Assembly: GCF_014356525.2 (NCBI RefSeq)
Contig: NC_052512.1
Location: 1 to 64,000 of the forward strand
Source: Nilaparvata lugens
Taxonomy: Eukaryota > Arthropoda > Insecta > Hemiptera > Delphacidae
Direction of reading: 5' to 3'
DNA length: 64,000 bases
Part shown: positions 1 through 10,660 of the stretch, piece by piece
Numbering within the stretch: the first letter of the stretch is position 1
Layout: each line of letters opens with the position of its first letter
The notes under the pieces: generated by a model
What the model was told of the DNA's origin: nothing
Database searches by the model: none
The model's input: only the letters and a program-made list of their open reading frames with translations
Made by a program: the position numbers and the translations under genes

Positions 1-789
1 ATGTTGTTTCCCATGGCGAAACACTATTTTTTAAAAAGTGGATTTTTTTAAACATCACAAAAAAGTAAGTGTTTTTTGAATTTGAATATTTTTGAAGATA
101 CAGTGTCCAAACTTAAACAAATCTACAACTGTTTACACATTCCGATCAATTCATTCTTTGCTACTGTGAAACCTTGCTAATCCAAGTTAATACGTCACTT
201 ATCAGTTCTCTTTCTTGTTCTAAATTGCGAATTATCAATCAATAATTATAATTTAACGAAAATCCAAATCAAATGCTGTAATTCACCCCGAATTATTATC
301 AATCATATCTATTCGTTTGGCGTAAGAAAGATCATCAAATACTTCATATGATACACGCCTCAGACTTAGCATGATTGACTGTTGTCACGTTATTGTTCAA
401 TAACGGGTTGCCCTGAATTCTAAGAAGTTTCAAGAATTTCCTGAAGCTGCGGCTAAATTTCAAATTACACGGTTTGATCGATTATTTAGGTTGCCGACCA
501 GTAAGTATTATAGCCTAACCTCAAAATTCCAATATTTTATATAATTCGATAAATGGCAAAAATACAATTCTTTTCTATTTGGCTGTTCTAGTTGTAGCCA
601 GGATACCCGTTGTTATCTAATCTTTCACTTGTTGATATCGCACCCGGCGATAATAGAGCAGCTGTTTGCTCGAGACCTATAAAATCTGTTCATTTAGCGA
701 TTTTGCTTGCTTATCAGAATAATTTATTACACTGTCTAAGGCGCACCTTGATGGGGGAACGAATTCCCGAGTTACAATCCCACCTGTTA
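1..789. other. AT-rich flank without a recognisable gene
   Basis: No reading frame here looks like a conserved protein. The only structure I recognise is the diverged tRNA-like repeat annotated inside it. The rest looks like decayed intergenic DNA. Confidence 0.5.
235..340 (+). repeat. Diverged copy of the tRNA-like repeat body
   Basis: The stretch resembles the body of the repeat near 40,475-40,530: both carry an AATAATTAT tract, then ATCAAATGCTGT, then a TTCACCC-like motif. It is followed around 313-330 by TTTGGCGTAAG, matching TTTGGTGTAAG at the start of the tRNA-like part of the better copy. It is an old fragment, with no intact promoter boxes. Confidence 0.4.
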
Positions 790-975
790 GATGGAAAGGG
801 ATAGTGAAATAAAATTGAAAGAATTTTCTTCCATGATCTGCGAATGCCTGAGAATAGAGTTCTGAATCAGCTTGTAAAGCGTAATTAAAAAAGAGAAAAT
901 GTGGCAAGTATGTTGATGAACTAAAACAGGATCTTCAAGAAATAGGTTTGGAAGTTGAGGATGCCATTGATGAAG
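790..975 (+). pseudogene. Possible non-LTR retrotransposon C-terminal remnant
   Basis: Allowing frameshifts, the + strand reads RMPENRVLNQLVKRN, then KRKCGKYVDELKQDLQEIGL, then EVEDAID. This resembles the tail that follows the reverse transcriptase domain in many arthropod LINEs: an R-M-x-x-N-R motif, a basic Gly/Arg stretch, a D-L block and a D-A-x-D. The frame breaks at a TAA near 891 and again downstream, so it is a dead fragment. A decayed host gene is the alternative; a profile search with the frame-corrected translation would decide. Confidence is low. Confidence 0.3.
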
Positions 976-1590
976 TAAAAATAAACCACTTGTTCATTTA
1001 AAAACGCACATATTCAATTTGCCAAAAATGCACAGGGAGATTGTAATCACCAATGCAGAAATGACGACAACGATCCGAAGGGATGAAGAAATATTGAGCT
1101 GATCGAAAAGCCAGACAGCTTCAGAACCAAAGACAATTTTAGTTGATTGACTCAAGTGGTCCTATGTGGCCAAGAAAGACGAAAAAATACTCCTCAAAAG
1201 TGTTGTAATTAAGATGGAATACTTTAATTGATGGATAAACATTTCAATTATGGAAGAAACCTTTCTAGTGAAATGACACTCTGTCAGAATTATGTTGAAT
1301 AATTGGAAAAGATAAGTAGCGTCTGTTTTGCAATCAACAAAAAAAATGTTGAAATGGGTACTTCAATTCCCAATTTCGAGAAAATTGAAGCTTATTTGAT
1401 ATGTCGGGTCAGCTTAAAAGAGTTTCATGGAATCATAATGGAGTTCACCATCTTCTGTAGAGTATGCTTCTCCATCAAAAAGTTGAATCAAGAATGAAGA
1501 TAACTCAACTTACCTGAGTGATTCATGATGTGGTGATGGAATTAAGGTAGTTTAGTATTTTACCTGCAAAACAAAAACAATATTGATCAT
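976..1590. other. No recognised gene
   Basis: A 40-codon open patch around 976-1098 on the + strand follows the possible LINE remnant, but I do not recognise its translation. The remainder shows only AT-rich sequence with short frames. Confidence 0.4.
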
Positions 1591-2490
1591 ATATTCAGTG
1601 AGAATTGCAATAAAAATGTGAGTGAACAATTTTGGATTTCAAAGGATGATTTTACAGGATATATTCAATTATCAATTATCAATTATAATTCAGTATAGAT
1701 TGCATCATATTAGGCAGTAGGGATTGCAATAATGATGCTAGAGTGAGCAAATTTAGATATAAAGGAATAATTTTACAGGATATATTCAATTATCAATATA
1801 TAATTTAGTATAGATTGCATCATATCAGGCAGTAGGGATTGCAATAATGATGCTAGAGTGAGCGAATTTAGATATAAAAGAATAATTTTACAGGATATAT
1901 TCAATTATCATAATATAATTCAGTATAGATTGCATCATATCAGGCAGTAGGGATTGCAATAATGATGCTAGAGTGAGCGAATTAGATATAAAAGAATAAT
2001 TTTACAGGATATATTCAATTATCAATAATAATTCAGTATAGATTGCATCATATCAGGCAGTAGGGATTGCAATAATGATGCTAGAGTGAGCGAATTTAGA
2101 TATAAAAGAATAATTTTACAGGATATATTCAATTATCAATAATATAATTCAGTATAGATTGCATCATATCAGGCAGTAGGGATTGCAATAATGATGCTCG
2201 AGTGAGCGAATTTAGATATAAAAGAATAATTTTACAGGATATATTCAATTATCAATAATATAATTCAGTATAGATTGCATCATATCAGGCAGTAGGGATT
2301 GCAATAATGATGCTAGAGTGAGCGAATTTAGATATAAAAGAATAATTTTACAGGATATATTCATTATCAATAATATAATTCAGTATAGATTGCATCATAT
2401 CAGGCAGTAGGGATTGCAATAATGATGCTAAAGTGAGAAAATTTAGATTTAAGAGAATGATTTTACAGGATGAATTCAATTATCAATTAT
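1590..2490 (+). repeat. Tandem array, ~115-bp unit, about 7 copies
   Basis: The marker GGCAGTAGGGATTGC recurs at about 1713, 1828, 1943, 2056, 2172, 2288 and 2403, a spacing of 113-116 bp. Each unit also carries GATTGCATCATATCAGGCAG and TTTACAGGATATATTCAATT. The first unit and the last (which has AAAGTGAGAAAATTT) are the most diverged; the inner copies are nearly identical, as expected for homogenisation by unequal exchange or slippage. I see no other copy of this unit in the window. Confidence 0.9.
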
Positions 2491-3092
2491 TGAATTTCTA
2501 GTGTGCTAATCTGCCGATTATAGAAGCCCACTGTTATAGTAATGATTCCAGGTAATGTAGCTAGCTATTGGTGATCATGATTATATATGATCCAAATTCC
2601 GAGTAAAGTAATTATTAGGAATTATTATGATTAATTGTTCCATTCAGGATTCTACAGAGAGAAGAAAATGTTTCAACAATACAGATTTCAGATGATTACA
2701 TGATTACTTTTGTCCATTCTTGGAAAACTGTATCCATTAAAAACTCTCTCATGGTTGTAGAGGATTCAGATAAGGTGGTGCAGACAGAGAAAACTATAGT
2801 AATTAGTGCAAAGTTTGAAAGAGATGGGAGATAATGGGAAAGTGTGAGAGAAGAATTGGAAAGTTCTGCGTAATCTTTTTAAAGGGTGTGCAAATTATAA
2901 GGCTGTAGCAGTAGCTAATCCAGTAAACATTGTAATTAATTCGAGGTCGTCTGCAAATGTATTTCATCAAATGGTCCTTTCCTCACACTCTCACACACTT
3001 TTTCTCCATCACTCTCTTTCTCTCTCTTTCTCCCTTCCTCTCTTTGACCCTCCCTACCTTCCACTTTCACCCTTTCTTACTCCCTTCAAGGT
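2491..3092. other. No gene; polypyrimidine tract at its end
   Basis: Positions 2978-3090 are a C/T-rich tract on the + strand with runs of CTCTCTTTCTCTC. Its translation is low-complexity Ser/Leu/Phe and not a credible protein. The rest is unremarkable. Confidence 0.5.
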
Positions 3093-3425
3093 ATAGTTCG
3101 CGGGGTAATATTCACGGCTTTCCAAAAACATCAGGCTCCAGAGACCCTAGATCCCTAGATGGAGGAAACTCCCTACTGTCACAGATTCTTCATGAATGAG
3201 AGAGTTGCAACAATGAGCATGTTGAACGAATGGCAGCTGATTGTGCTGAAAGGACGTTACTCCAAAAAGCTCCTTGTGTTTCGGATGCAACACGTTGCTT
3301 TTGAAAAGATACAGAAGAGCATATGTTGCTTATGGGAAGAAACATTTTCAAATATGTTCTATGTTTTTAAAGGGTAGTATTGTAGTATAGTGGTCCTCCA
3401 CCGTTTGACAAAGCTACAGGACCCG
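3093..3425 (+). repeat. Minisatellite-bearing repeat element, copy with a single unit
   Basis: The copy starts with GGGTAATATTCACGGCTTTCC, closely matching the opening of the large copy at 38,667. It continues through GAGCATGTTGAACG and GGACGTTACTCC, has one ~86-bp unit (GGATGCAACACGTTGCTTTT at about 3284), and ends at GTAGTATAGTGGTCCTCCACC. That end also closes the copies at 35,780 and 48,040. It shows that the element can exist with one unit or with many, so the internal array expands and contracts. Confidence 0.7.
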
Positions 3426-3690
3426 GACTGTAAGTCCTTGTCCGTCTGTGGGTTTGTATGTTCTACAATAACTTTTGAACGATCTAATCAATCGGCTTCA
3501 AAACTCGTACACATATTCTCCGAGCCTTTTCACGGATCAAGGTCGTTGGACAATAGAATCGACTCACTCCCTCATTATTTTTACGATATAACAAAATAAC
3601 ATTGGGAGCACGTAAGAGAAAAACTTGTGCTATATAATATACTTATTATTCTATTCAAGCGGAAATTATTGTTATATGGATCAGAGTATG
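3426..3690. other. Repeat-flank DNA, no gene
   Basis: This follows the end of the minisatellite-bearing element. It contains TAACTTTTGAACGATC, a wording typical of dispersed insect repeats, but no recognisable protein. Confidence 0.3.
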
Positions 3691-4350
3691 AATATCGGGG
3701 CACCGAGCTTCGTTCGTTTTTTTTATTGACTTTTGATAGACTGAACACAATTCTTCAAAATGATTGGGGAAGTACTACTAACAGGCACAGCCCAAAACTG
3801 TTTCATTCCCGAATTCTGATTTATACACTATAAATAGTCCAGAAAGTAGGCTATGTTCCATACACTTTAATTCAGGTTGAATTTACTGTACAAACATTTG
3901 AAGACAAAAAAATTATAGTTTAGATTATAAACAAACGAAATTGAATAACAAAATAACACTCACCAATCACTTGAAATTGTCAGATAATGATCAACTTTGG
4001 AAATTATGATATACTCTAGTTTAGGAGGATTATCATATTTCATGTCATAAAATCAGATTATAATGATCACATCGATCAAATTGTCTAGCTAGATAAAATT
4101 TCTCGCTGATTGATTATGATTACACAGCTGGAAATAATACTTTCAATGTCGTTCAGCGAGATTTCCAAAGAATGAGACCAAGTGCAATCGAATCTTCATA
4201 TTATAAACCTACTATGTTCCAAATTTTGTGAAAATCGTTGGAGCCGTTTTCGAGATCCGTGAAACATAAATAGCCAGATATAAAAATAACCAGATATAAA
4301 GATAACCAGATATAAATACAGAAACTGCTCGCTTAATATAATAGGATATA
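3691..4350 (+). repeat. Interspersed repeat family A, copy 1
   Basis: The family opens with AATATCGGGGCACCGAGCTT and closes with GCTCGCTTAATATAATAGGAT. Shared landmarks in order are CAGGCACAGCCCAAAACTG, TTATACACTATAAATAGTCC, GATAATGATCAACTTTG, GCCGTTTTCGAGATCCG and repeated CCAGATATAAAAATAA near the end. It has no reading frame of note. Other copies lie at 11,101, 15,689, 19,655, 20,251, 21,418 and 24,300 and in the right arm. It is a non-autonomous element of unknown class. Confidence 0.85.
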
Positions 4351-5084
4351 GGAGTGTTGGTTTCCAATATACTTTTTTGTTCATTTTAAAAATCTCTATT
4401 CCCATCTCTCATAAATCAGTATCTCCATCAGATTCTCCTCCCTACTTCTTGATGATATGGGAGTGTTGGTTTTCAATCTACTTATTTGTTTATTTTTAAA
4501 CTCTCCACATCCATTTCTCATACAATTATCTCCATCCGATCTTCCTCCTCACTCCATTCTTATGAGCTCCTCACAAGGTCTCTGTTCCAATTTACAGACA
4601 AGTTTCTCTTCAACATGAGCGTGAGATTCCACCAGGTGTCACGCCATCCTCTCTTTGTGAACAGAGAGACATCACCACCATAATCAAACCTACTTCTGTG
4701 GTCTTTCTTCTCTCGCCTGTCGAATCCCCCACTCCCTGTCTCTTCCTCACACACACATTCTCTGTGATGCTACTTCTACAACCTCGACAATTTTGAAACC
4801 CGTGTCAGCATTCTCTGAGTTTTTGAACTCTGTTTCTAGGATTCAGAGAAGTCCGTCAAGACAAACGGATTTCCAGACGTGAAGCTTAAAAGGGATGGGA
4901 GCTCTAGTTTACACTGAGCAGATAAAGTGGTAATATCAACAAAATTCTCACACCTTAATTTATTGCTGATTTGGAATCCACAACATTACAGTTTTCCCAG
5001 CATTCAAATTCATTGTATTCAAAATGATTTGTATAATTTTCTGTATCCAAATTTCTATCCAATTTTCTATCGTCGTTTTCTATA
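4351..5084. other. Direct duplication of ~105 bp and pyrimidine-rich DNA
   Basis: GGGAGTGTTGGTTTCCAAT-type sequence followed by a T-rich stretch, CTCTCATA and CTCCATC occurs twice, at about 4347-4450 and 4454-4560. This is a tandem duplication with moderate divergence. No gene is visible in the rest. Confidence 0.5.
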
Positions 5085-5470
5085 GAGCTATTTAACCCAG
5101 ACAAAACGAATGTTCAAAAAAAGGTATAGAGGGAAAAGTTTGAAACAGAATTTTTGACCCCGCAGCTCTTGAGAGGATAGTTAGGGGGTAAACATATGAA
5201 AGGTCCTCACCCCTACTCCCTGTGCCAAGGGGTAGGGGTGGTTTGAAAGTACCGTATTTTGTTTTTTTGCATATTTCTCGAACAATATGCGTCTTGCGGT
5301 AATTTTTGTTGAATACAGAATTGAAGCCTACAAAATAGCTAAAATGTTTCATATTCAACATTCTTTCATATCTGTCATAGTTTTCTAGATATGAGCTCTT
5401 GAAGGTGTCCCAATTTGGAGAGAAACACCTCCAGCTCCGAGTTTTCCATCTTTTTGGCCACAAAACTTTT
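5085..5470. repeat. Family R repeat, copy 1
   Basis: Shares the order CGCAGCT, GGTGAACATAT or GGTAAACATAT, a CCCCT-rich block, GGTTTGAAAGT, GAACAATA-type motif and TTCTAGATATGAGCT with the copy at 5,575-5,965. The 123-residue open frame on the minus strand is only read-through of this repeat. Confidence 0.5.
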
Positions 5471-5574
5471 TAACGATTGATTGAAAAAATCCGTGCTAAT
5501 CATGAGCTCATAGAGCATCATATTCTTTTCAAATTGATTTATTTTCCCATTATATCACGCATCTCCCTACGATT

Positions 5575-5965
5575 GTTGCAGCCGTTATAGTGTTGAGTGT
5601 AGAATCTTCAGTTTAACAATAGTAGATCAATTGATGAAGACATTTGGAGGAAACGTTTGGAACACAATATTTGACTTCGCAGCTTTGTTTGGATCACTTA
5701 GAAGGTGAACATATCATAAGTTCTCAACCCTACCCCTTGTAGGGATGAGGGTAGTTTGAAAGTTACGTTTTTTCATATTTGGTTTACACGCATATATATT
5801 GGAAACAATACATTTCAGCTATATTATCAACTGAATAAGAATGAAGCTAGATAGATTTCCTAAAAGTTTTTTCTCGGAGAGTTTTGTGATATCTCCTCTG
5901 GTTTTCGAGATATCTACTTTTGAGAGTGTGAAAGACAGTTTTTCTTCCAACTTTTTGAACTTTCA
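5575..5965. repeat. Family R repeat, copy 2
   Basis: This copy carries the same landmarks as copy 1: CGCAGCTTTG, GGTGAACATATCATAAG, GTAGTTTGAAAGT, TTTTCGAGATATC. It begins with GCCGTTATAGTGTTGAGTGT, which relates it to the short inverted-repeat element at 6,711-6,930. Confidence 0.5.
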
Positions 5966-6009
5966 AGGCTTATAACTCAACAACATAACTCAATAAAAAT
6001 TTATTTGAA

Positions 6010-6598
6010 CCTCGAGAATCTCTTTTTGGCTTGCGCCCCGCGCGAGACATTTTCCAATTTGTCAGAATGGACTTGAATGTGTGTAGGAGACAGCTTTCTT
6101 ATATTTCCAATAAATTAATAAACCACATTCCCTCAAGTATTCTTGAAAAAACAAACATAAACCAAAGGCTTAGATCAGACATAGATAAATGGATAATAGC
6201 AAATAAAATCAAGGAAAAATTGTTTTAAATAAACTGATTTTCGTCTACTCCATGGTTGCAGTTGACTTACCTACCTCTTACCGTTCTCTTCTTCTTCATT
6301 CTCCTTCTTCTTCGTCTTCTTCTTTCTTCTTGGCCTTTTCCGTCTTTTCTCCTTCCGTTCCTTCATTTTTAGTATCCTCTTTATTATTAAGTACTAGTTT
6401 TTATTCTGTATTTTTTTTTTCAAGAAATTTGTTTTGGATCATTTTTGTTAAATATTTTTGAAAAACATTTATATTGCAACTCACACCTGCGCACAGGGTT
6501 TCTTTGCAGGTGTAGATTCTTATATATATATATATTTTTTTGTCTTGAAAGTGTTGTATATTTTTTTGAGAATCAATAAATTTGAATTTGAATTTGAA
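6010..6598 (+). mobile_element. 5'-truncated non-LTR retrotransposon 3' end
   Basis: A short frame reads RQLSYISNKLINHIPSSI and then KTNINQ...SDIDKWI, resembling the extreme C-terminus of Jockey/CR1-like LINE polymerases, where a conserved serine-rich motif precedes a final amphipathic helix. After the stop near 6,228 comes a pyrimidine-rich 3' UTR, a perfect 7-bp stem (CACCTGC 6484-6490, GCAGGTG 6506-6512) and a terminal simple repeat of three TTTGAA units at 6581-6598. Simple-repeat tails and 3' stem-loops are known features of several LINE clades. It is a dead remnant; the clade is uncertain. Confidence 0.5.
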
Positions 6599-6710
6599 CA
6601 ACAATGCATTGAGAAAATAAGTTCTGAACGTTGGGATGTAGATGAATGAATTCTTTCGAATATTATGTTTTTTTACCATTTTAAGCTTCCAATCGATTGT
6701 TTTAGCAGCT

Positions 6711-6930
6711 TTAGTGTTGAGTGTCAAATTCTCAATACAGCAACAAGTGCCAACTTGACGGTACCCTACTTTTAGCACAGTGGTAAGGGATAAGGATTAT
6801 CAATATGTTCAGCTTCCAACTAGTCCTAATGAAGCTGCAGAGTCGAAAATTGTGTTCCAGATATTGTGTCCAAATTACATTGTCAAATGATCTATTGTTG
6901 CTGTATTGAGAATTTCACTCTCAACACTAA
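6711..6930. mobile_element. Short terminal-inverted-repeat element (MITE), family R
   Basis: The ends are inverted copies: TTAGTGTTGAGTGTCAAATT and CTCAATACAGCAACAA on the left, and TTGTTGCTGTATTGAG and TTCACTCTCAACACTAA on the right. The terminal repeats are about 36 bp and the element about 220 bp, with no coding capacity. Family R copies at 5.1-6.0 kb begin with a related end. Confidence 0.75.
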
Positions 6931-7065
6931 ACATGCTATAACAATTGATACAAAGCATTAAATGGTTGAAAAAAATACATCACATTGAAGAGAATCAAAT
7001 TTTCTACAACCCAACATTCACTACTTAATTTCTGATGCATTTTGTTGAGTAATAAGCCCTCAAAG

Positions 7066-7125
7066 AATTTATAAGGACGGCAAAATATCGTACGAATAGA
7101 AATCGATGTGTGTCTGCGAGGCTTT
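7066..7125 (-). repeat. Solo terminal repeat of MITE family J
   Basis: AATTTATAAGGACGGCAAAA then ATCGTACGAATAGAAATCGATG matches one end of the family J elements at 7,994-8,340. No partner terminus lies within a few hundred bases on its other side. Confidence 0.6.
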
Positions 7126-7238
7126 AGTGTATTCATTGATATTTTTCATATGTTTTTGTTAACTACTAATTTTTGAACTTTGTTAGCCCACTTGAAGTCT
7201 CCAATAAAGGAAGACGTAAATAACCTCAAACTTTCCAG

Positions 7239-7471
7239 GGCGAATTGTTCCTGATGATGAGGTGGAAGGAGGAGGAAATTCGAAAGAGAGAAGAAGAAAT
7301 TAACAGAGGTATTGATGGGATGGAAAGTTAAGAACTTAATGAAATGTTCAATGCTCAGAATTCCAGGAATTCTATCAAACGAAGATTAGAGAAATCAGAG
7401 ATGACTTGGCCTTTATCTCCTCAGTTCCTGAAGACGCTGAGATAGACGATTCGAAGAATGTTATTGGATAA
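7239..7471 (+). CDS. Two exon-like patches joined by a 50-bp intron-like gap
   Basis: I do not recognise the protein. The first patch (7239-7308) follows an acceptor-like CTTTCCAG and reads GELFLMMRWKEEEIRKREEE plus INR before a GT. The second follows CAATGCTCAG at 7358 and reads EFYQTKIREIRDDLAFISS followed by VPEDAEIDDSKNVIG, then TAA at 7469-7471. The intron-like gap 7309-7358 is 50 bp, starts GT and ends AG, and joins the patches in frame, since a phase-1 G is completed by AA. The composition suggests a charged coiled coil. The TAA lies against AAGTAAG, a donor-like string, so it could be a real terminus or damage. A further patch reading SVEEALLLLINEKIEV ends at GTATGC near 7575. Confidence 0.3.
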
Positions 7472-7579
7472 GTAAGATCCAGTGAGTGCAATTAATAACG
7501 CTTGAAATAACATTTGACATCGGTTGAAGAAGCACTTCTCCTCCTGATAAATGAGAAGATCGAAGTTAGGTATGCATGG

Positions 7580-7993
7580 AATTCAATAGCTGTTCAAACT
7601 ACGTTGCAAAGTGTGAAGTTCTGGAATGTTGAACTCTATCAATTGCCAGCGGAAATATTAAATTAATCCAGTACTCTCTTGTTTGAATTCACGAGTTTAA
7701 CAAGAATCATCTGAATTGAAGATTCCTCTGCAATTATCATCACTTCTGGAAACTTCATGAATATCACCTCTTCATCAACTATTGTATACTAAATATTTCC
7801 GGACTATTGAATTATTGTCTATTTTGAACTATTTTATTGTCTCGCTCCCTTTAATGAAGAACTAGGCCAGCTCGTATTCAAGTGGGAACTCGATTCTTTG
7901 TTTCTCTGCTATAACATTGCAATCTTCGGATTCAATCAACAGCATAGTATTGAACTGTTTTCTGGAGTTCAGTAGGCCTACTCTAACCCTCAA
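7580..7993. other. No recognised gene or repeat
   Basis: This is AT-rich DNA between the exon-like patches and MITE family J. I see no informative open frame or repeat. Confidence 0.4.
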
Positions 7994-8174
7994 AGGCTTG
8001 TTAGACACACTTCAATTTTTGTTCGTAAGATTTTTTACCGTCCTTATAAATTCCATCAGATTGAACGGAACTTGAGAAACATAATCTGTTTGGAATCATC
8101 TGTATAATCTAATACGATTTATAAGGACGGCAAAATATCGAACGAGCAAAAATCGATGTGTGTGCGCAGAGCTT
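7994..8174. mobile_element. MITE family J, copy 1
   Basis: The left end carries TTTTTGTTCGTAAGATTTTT and ACCGTCCTTATAAATTCC. The right end carries the inverted form, GATTTATAAGGACGGCAAAA then TATCGAACGAGCAAAAATCG. Total length is about 180 bp with terminal repeats near 50 bp and no coding capacity. It lies almost end to end with copy 2. Confidence 0.8.
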
Positions 8175-8177
8175 ACA

Positions 8178-8340
8178 GCCATTAAAACACACATCGATTT
8201 TTGCTCGTACGATATTTTGCCGTCCTTATAAATTGTATTAGATTAAACACATTATGTCTGTCGAGCTCCATTCTATCTTTTGGAATTTATAAGGAGGGCA
8301 GAAAATCGTACGTCCAAAAATCAATGTGTGTGTAACTGGC
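8178..8340. mobile_element. MITE family J, copy 2
   Basis: ACACACATCGATTTTTGCTC and GATATTTTGCCGTCCTTATA at the left are inverted at the right as GGAATTTATAAGGAGGGCAG and ATCAATGTGTGTGT. The junction of copies 1 and 2 is itself a near-perfect palindrome of about 130 bp, so the region can form a long hairpin. Confidence 0.8.
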
Positions 8341-8717
8341 TTCATTGAAAATCAATGGAAATCATGTTTTACGACAGAAAAATAATTTGCTAGAGTATGC
8401 AAGATGAGTTAATATCATCATATTTCAATGTTCACACTTGCTAGCTTCATCTCCATGTGTCTGATATTAGAATATTCTCATTACGATATCAACTTACCTA
8501 ACAGACTCGAGTCACGTCGTTTCTCGTCGCGTCACGTCTAGGATGCATCCAACCATAGAGTGGCTTTCCAGAGTTCAAAGTTCCTGATTTTTTCACTTGA
8601 TCCCTCATTTTCACCAAATTGAACATATTAAAATATGGTTCATCAGATCAAATTGTTTCCTGTATCGAATCAAAAATGATGTCAAGTTGAAACATGGAGA
8701 CTCTTCACTATAAACTA
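8341..8717. other. No gene seen
   Basis: Unremarkable AT-rich DNA. One short CpG cluster near 8505-8540 carries three GTCACGTC or GTCGCGTC-like words but no wider structure. Confidence 0.4.
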
Positions 8718-9103
8718 CAGTGAAACTTCAATTATCCGAATTATTGGGGACCGGGACCCATTCGGATAATCAAATATCGGAGTTTTTTTTCAAATTGCCA
8801 TTGGAGAGAAAAAATCTACGTTTTGATATTGCACTATTCTCTTATTGAAATAAATGGAAGAAACATGATACTTTCACATGTTTTAAACATAGATAAAATG
8901 TAGGCTACTTATGTAAAAGTTAGTTTAGAAATGAAAATCATTGTTTTTTAAACATCTCCGTCAATGTAAGCTGTTTTGCGGGGAAAGAATAATAGAGCAC
9001 TTAGACTTTTTTCGGACAATTTTTTTCTGAAAGTGATTCGGATAATCGGATAGTCGGAGTTCGGATAATTGGAGCTAGTTGTTCGGATAATTGTTCTACC
9101 TGA
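8718..9103. mobile_element. pogo/Tigger-type MITE
   Basis: The left end reads CAGTGAAACTTCAATTATCC and the right end, reverse-complemented, reads CAGGTAGAACAATTATCCGA. The ATTATCCGA motif recurs inside both ends. CAGTnGAAC..ATTATCCGA termini are characteristic of pogo/Tigger-like DNA transposons of the Tc1-mariner superfamily. At about 386 bp it has no transposase. Confidence 0.75.
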
Positions 9104-9267
9104 TGGGGCTTTACCATGAACTCTGAACTGTAAGGATAAGGATTATATTATCTCTAATCCTGGAGCTGACAAACTTCTATTGATAGAAAAGTGTGAAGAA
9201 TGGGTTCGAGAATAATTGCATATTCTGAGAATGAAAATTGATAGCATATTAAGGATATAGTAAATGT

Positions 9268-9471
9268 TAGGCTAGTTACAAACACAACGATTCACGGACG
9301 TATGGTTATTTGCCGTTCTTATGAATTCTATCAGATTAAACGGAGCTTGACAAACATCATATGTTTACTCTACAATAAAAATAATGGAATTGGTATATTT
9401 AAATGATAATGGAATTTATGATGACGGCAAAATACCATACGAACAAAGATCGATGTGTGTGTGGGGCTTGT
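9268..9471. mobile_element. MITE family J, copy 3
   Basis: The left end contains TATTTGCCGTTCTTATGAAT and ATCAGATTAAACGGAGCTTG. The right end carries the inverted GGAATTTATGATGACGGCAA and GATCGATGTGTGTGTG. It is more diverged than copies 1 and 2. Confidence 0.7.
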
Positions 9472-10205
9472 GGGATAACAATAATAACATTAATATTCTT
9501 ATTATTTTCATGAAATAAGTTTTCAAAAATTGTAATTATGAAAAACTTTGATTAACATATCATCATCTTCCATTTACCACTTGCAGTATCTTCAAGTTCA
9601 AGAAAAGCGATTCAAACTGAATTGAATAAAGTTCAGGGGTGAACGGAATAGCTGAGGACTCTGTCAGAGGAGAGGAATGATGTTTCAAAGGCGAAACGTG
9701 AGAAGATCTCGCTCGGCTTTTAATTCCAGCTCACTTTGAACCGTCTTCTACAGAAAAGGTCAGCGAAAATGTTCACACAAGGTGTGGAAATCGATTATCG
9801 TGTTGGATATCTCGATGGCATTGGTCGACATTGTGACAGGATGCAAATTGCAGGGTGGCAGCCGAGTCGTGTCAACAGTGAAGGCACATACGTGTGAAGG
9901 GTCATAATGTGTCCCATTGAAGCCAGAAAGGCTCATATGGTCCAAAGAACGTGTCCTTTGCCTGGACGTGAACAGTCCGTTCCAGTTAATATAGGCGTCC
10001 CACCTTGACGGTCATGTCCAGCTTAACACACACACACACACAAAGAGAGACAAAGACAAATATTAAGAGAGATGAAATAGAGAATGAGAGAAAAAGATAG
10101 ACTTAGAGTAGAGAGAATGAGAGAGATCAGAGTGTAAGAGAGTGAGAGGGTGAGTGAGATGGAATTGATAGAATAAATGAAGATAAATTTATGAATACAT
10201 GAATT
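9472..10205. other. GC-richer, apparently single-copy patch, no gene recognised
   Basis: Positions 9620-10020 are clearly less AT-rich than their surroundings and contain no repeat that I see elsewhere in the window. On the minus strand about 77 codons are open (9760-9991; motifs DHMSLSGFNGTHYDPSHV and LPPCNLHPVTMSTNAIEI), preceded by a stop. A second frame is open over part of it, so coding status is undecided. An (AC)n tract and GA-rich simple sequence follow at 10,027-10,160. Confidence 0.35.
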
Positions 10206-10500
10206 AATTGACCGAGCGAAGTGAGGTCTAAGATTCTAGTCGACGGTATTGCATTCCTCTTTATGTTAAATGTTTATATTTATATTTTCATGTTCCGCAT
10301 TTACAGCAAAACGCAGCAATGGATTCTCATGAAATTTGACAGGCATATTCCTTTTTGAATTTCGCGTCGACATAATCATAAGGTTTTTGGAAATTTTGCA
10401 TTTCAAGGATACGGTAATATAAAAGAAGAAGGAGCCTCCTTCGAACGTCAATATTACCGTAAAAATCAGACTTTAGAATTATTCATCATACATCAGCTGT
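10206..10500 (+). repeat. Interspersed repeat family D, copy 1
   Basis: Opens with ATTGACCGAGCGAAGTGAGG, then GTCTAAGATTC, a TTAAATGTTTATAT block, CGCATTTACAGCAAAACGC, TTGACAGGCATATTCC, TTTTGCATTTCAAGGATA and GGAGCCTCCTTCGAACG. A second copy lies at 24,711. It is non-coding and of unknown class. Confidence 0.75.
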
Positions 10501-10660
10501 CTGGTGGACTATAATACTACCTGTTCAAAAACATCGAACATCTTAAAAATGTATCTTTCCATAAACGTTAGTTGACAGTTGACTATAATACTAACCGTTC
10601 AAAAATATCGAACATCTTGAATATGTATCTTTCCATCAACGTTAGTAGACAGTTGCAGCC
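10497..10660. repeat. Two tandem copies of an ~80-bp segment
   Basis: GACTATAATACTACCTGTTC is followed by AACATCGAACATCTT and ATGTATCTTTCCATAAACGT. The whole is repeated once with small changes (GACTATAATACTAACCGTTC). The same words appear at the end of the minisatellite-bearing element at 35,818-35,880, so this is a duplicated terminus of that family. Confidence 0.65.

Noticed and set aside
5092..5463. 123-codon minus-strand frame
   Set aside because: It lies entirely within a family R repeat, is broken in the second copy at 5.6-6.0 kb and has no recognisable domain.
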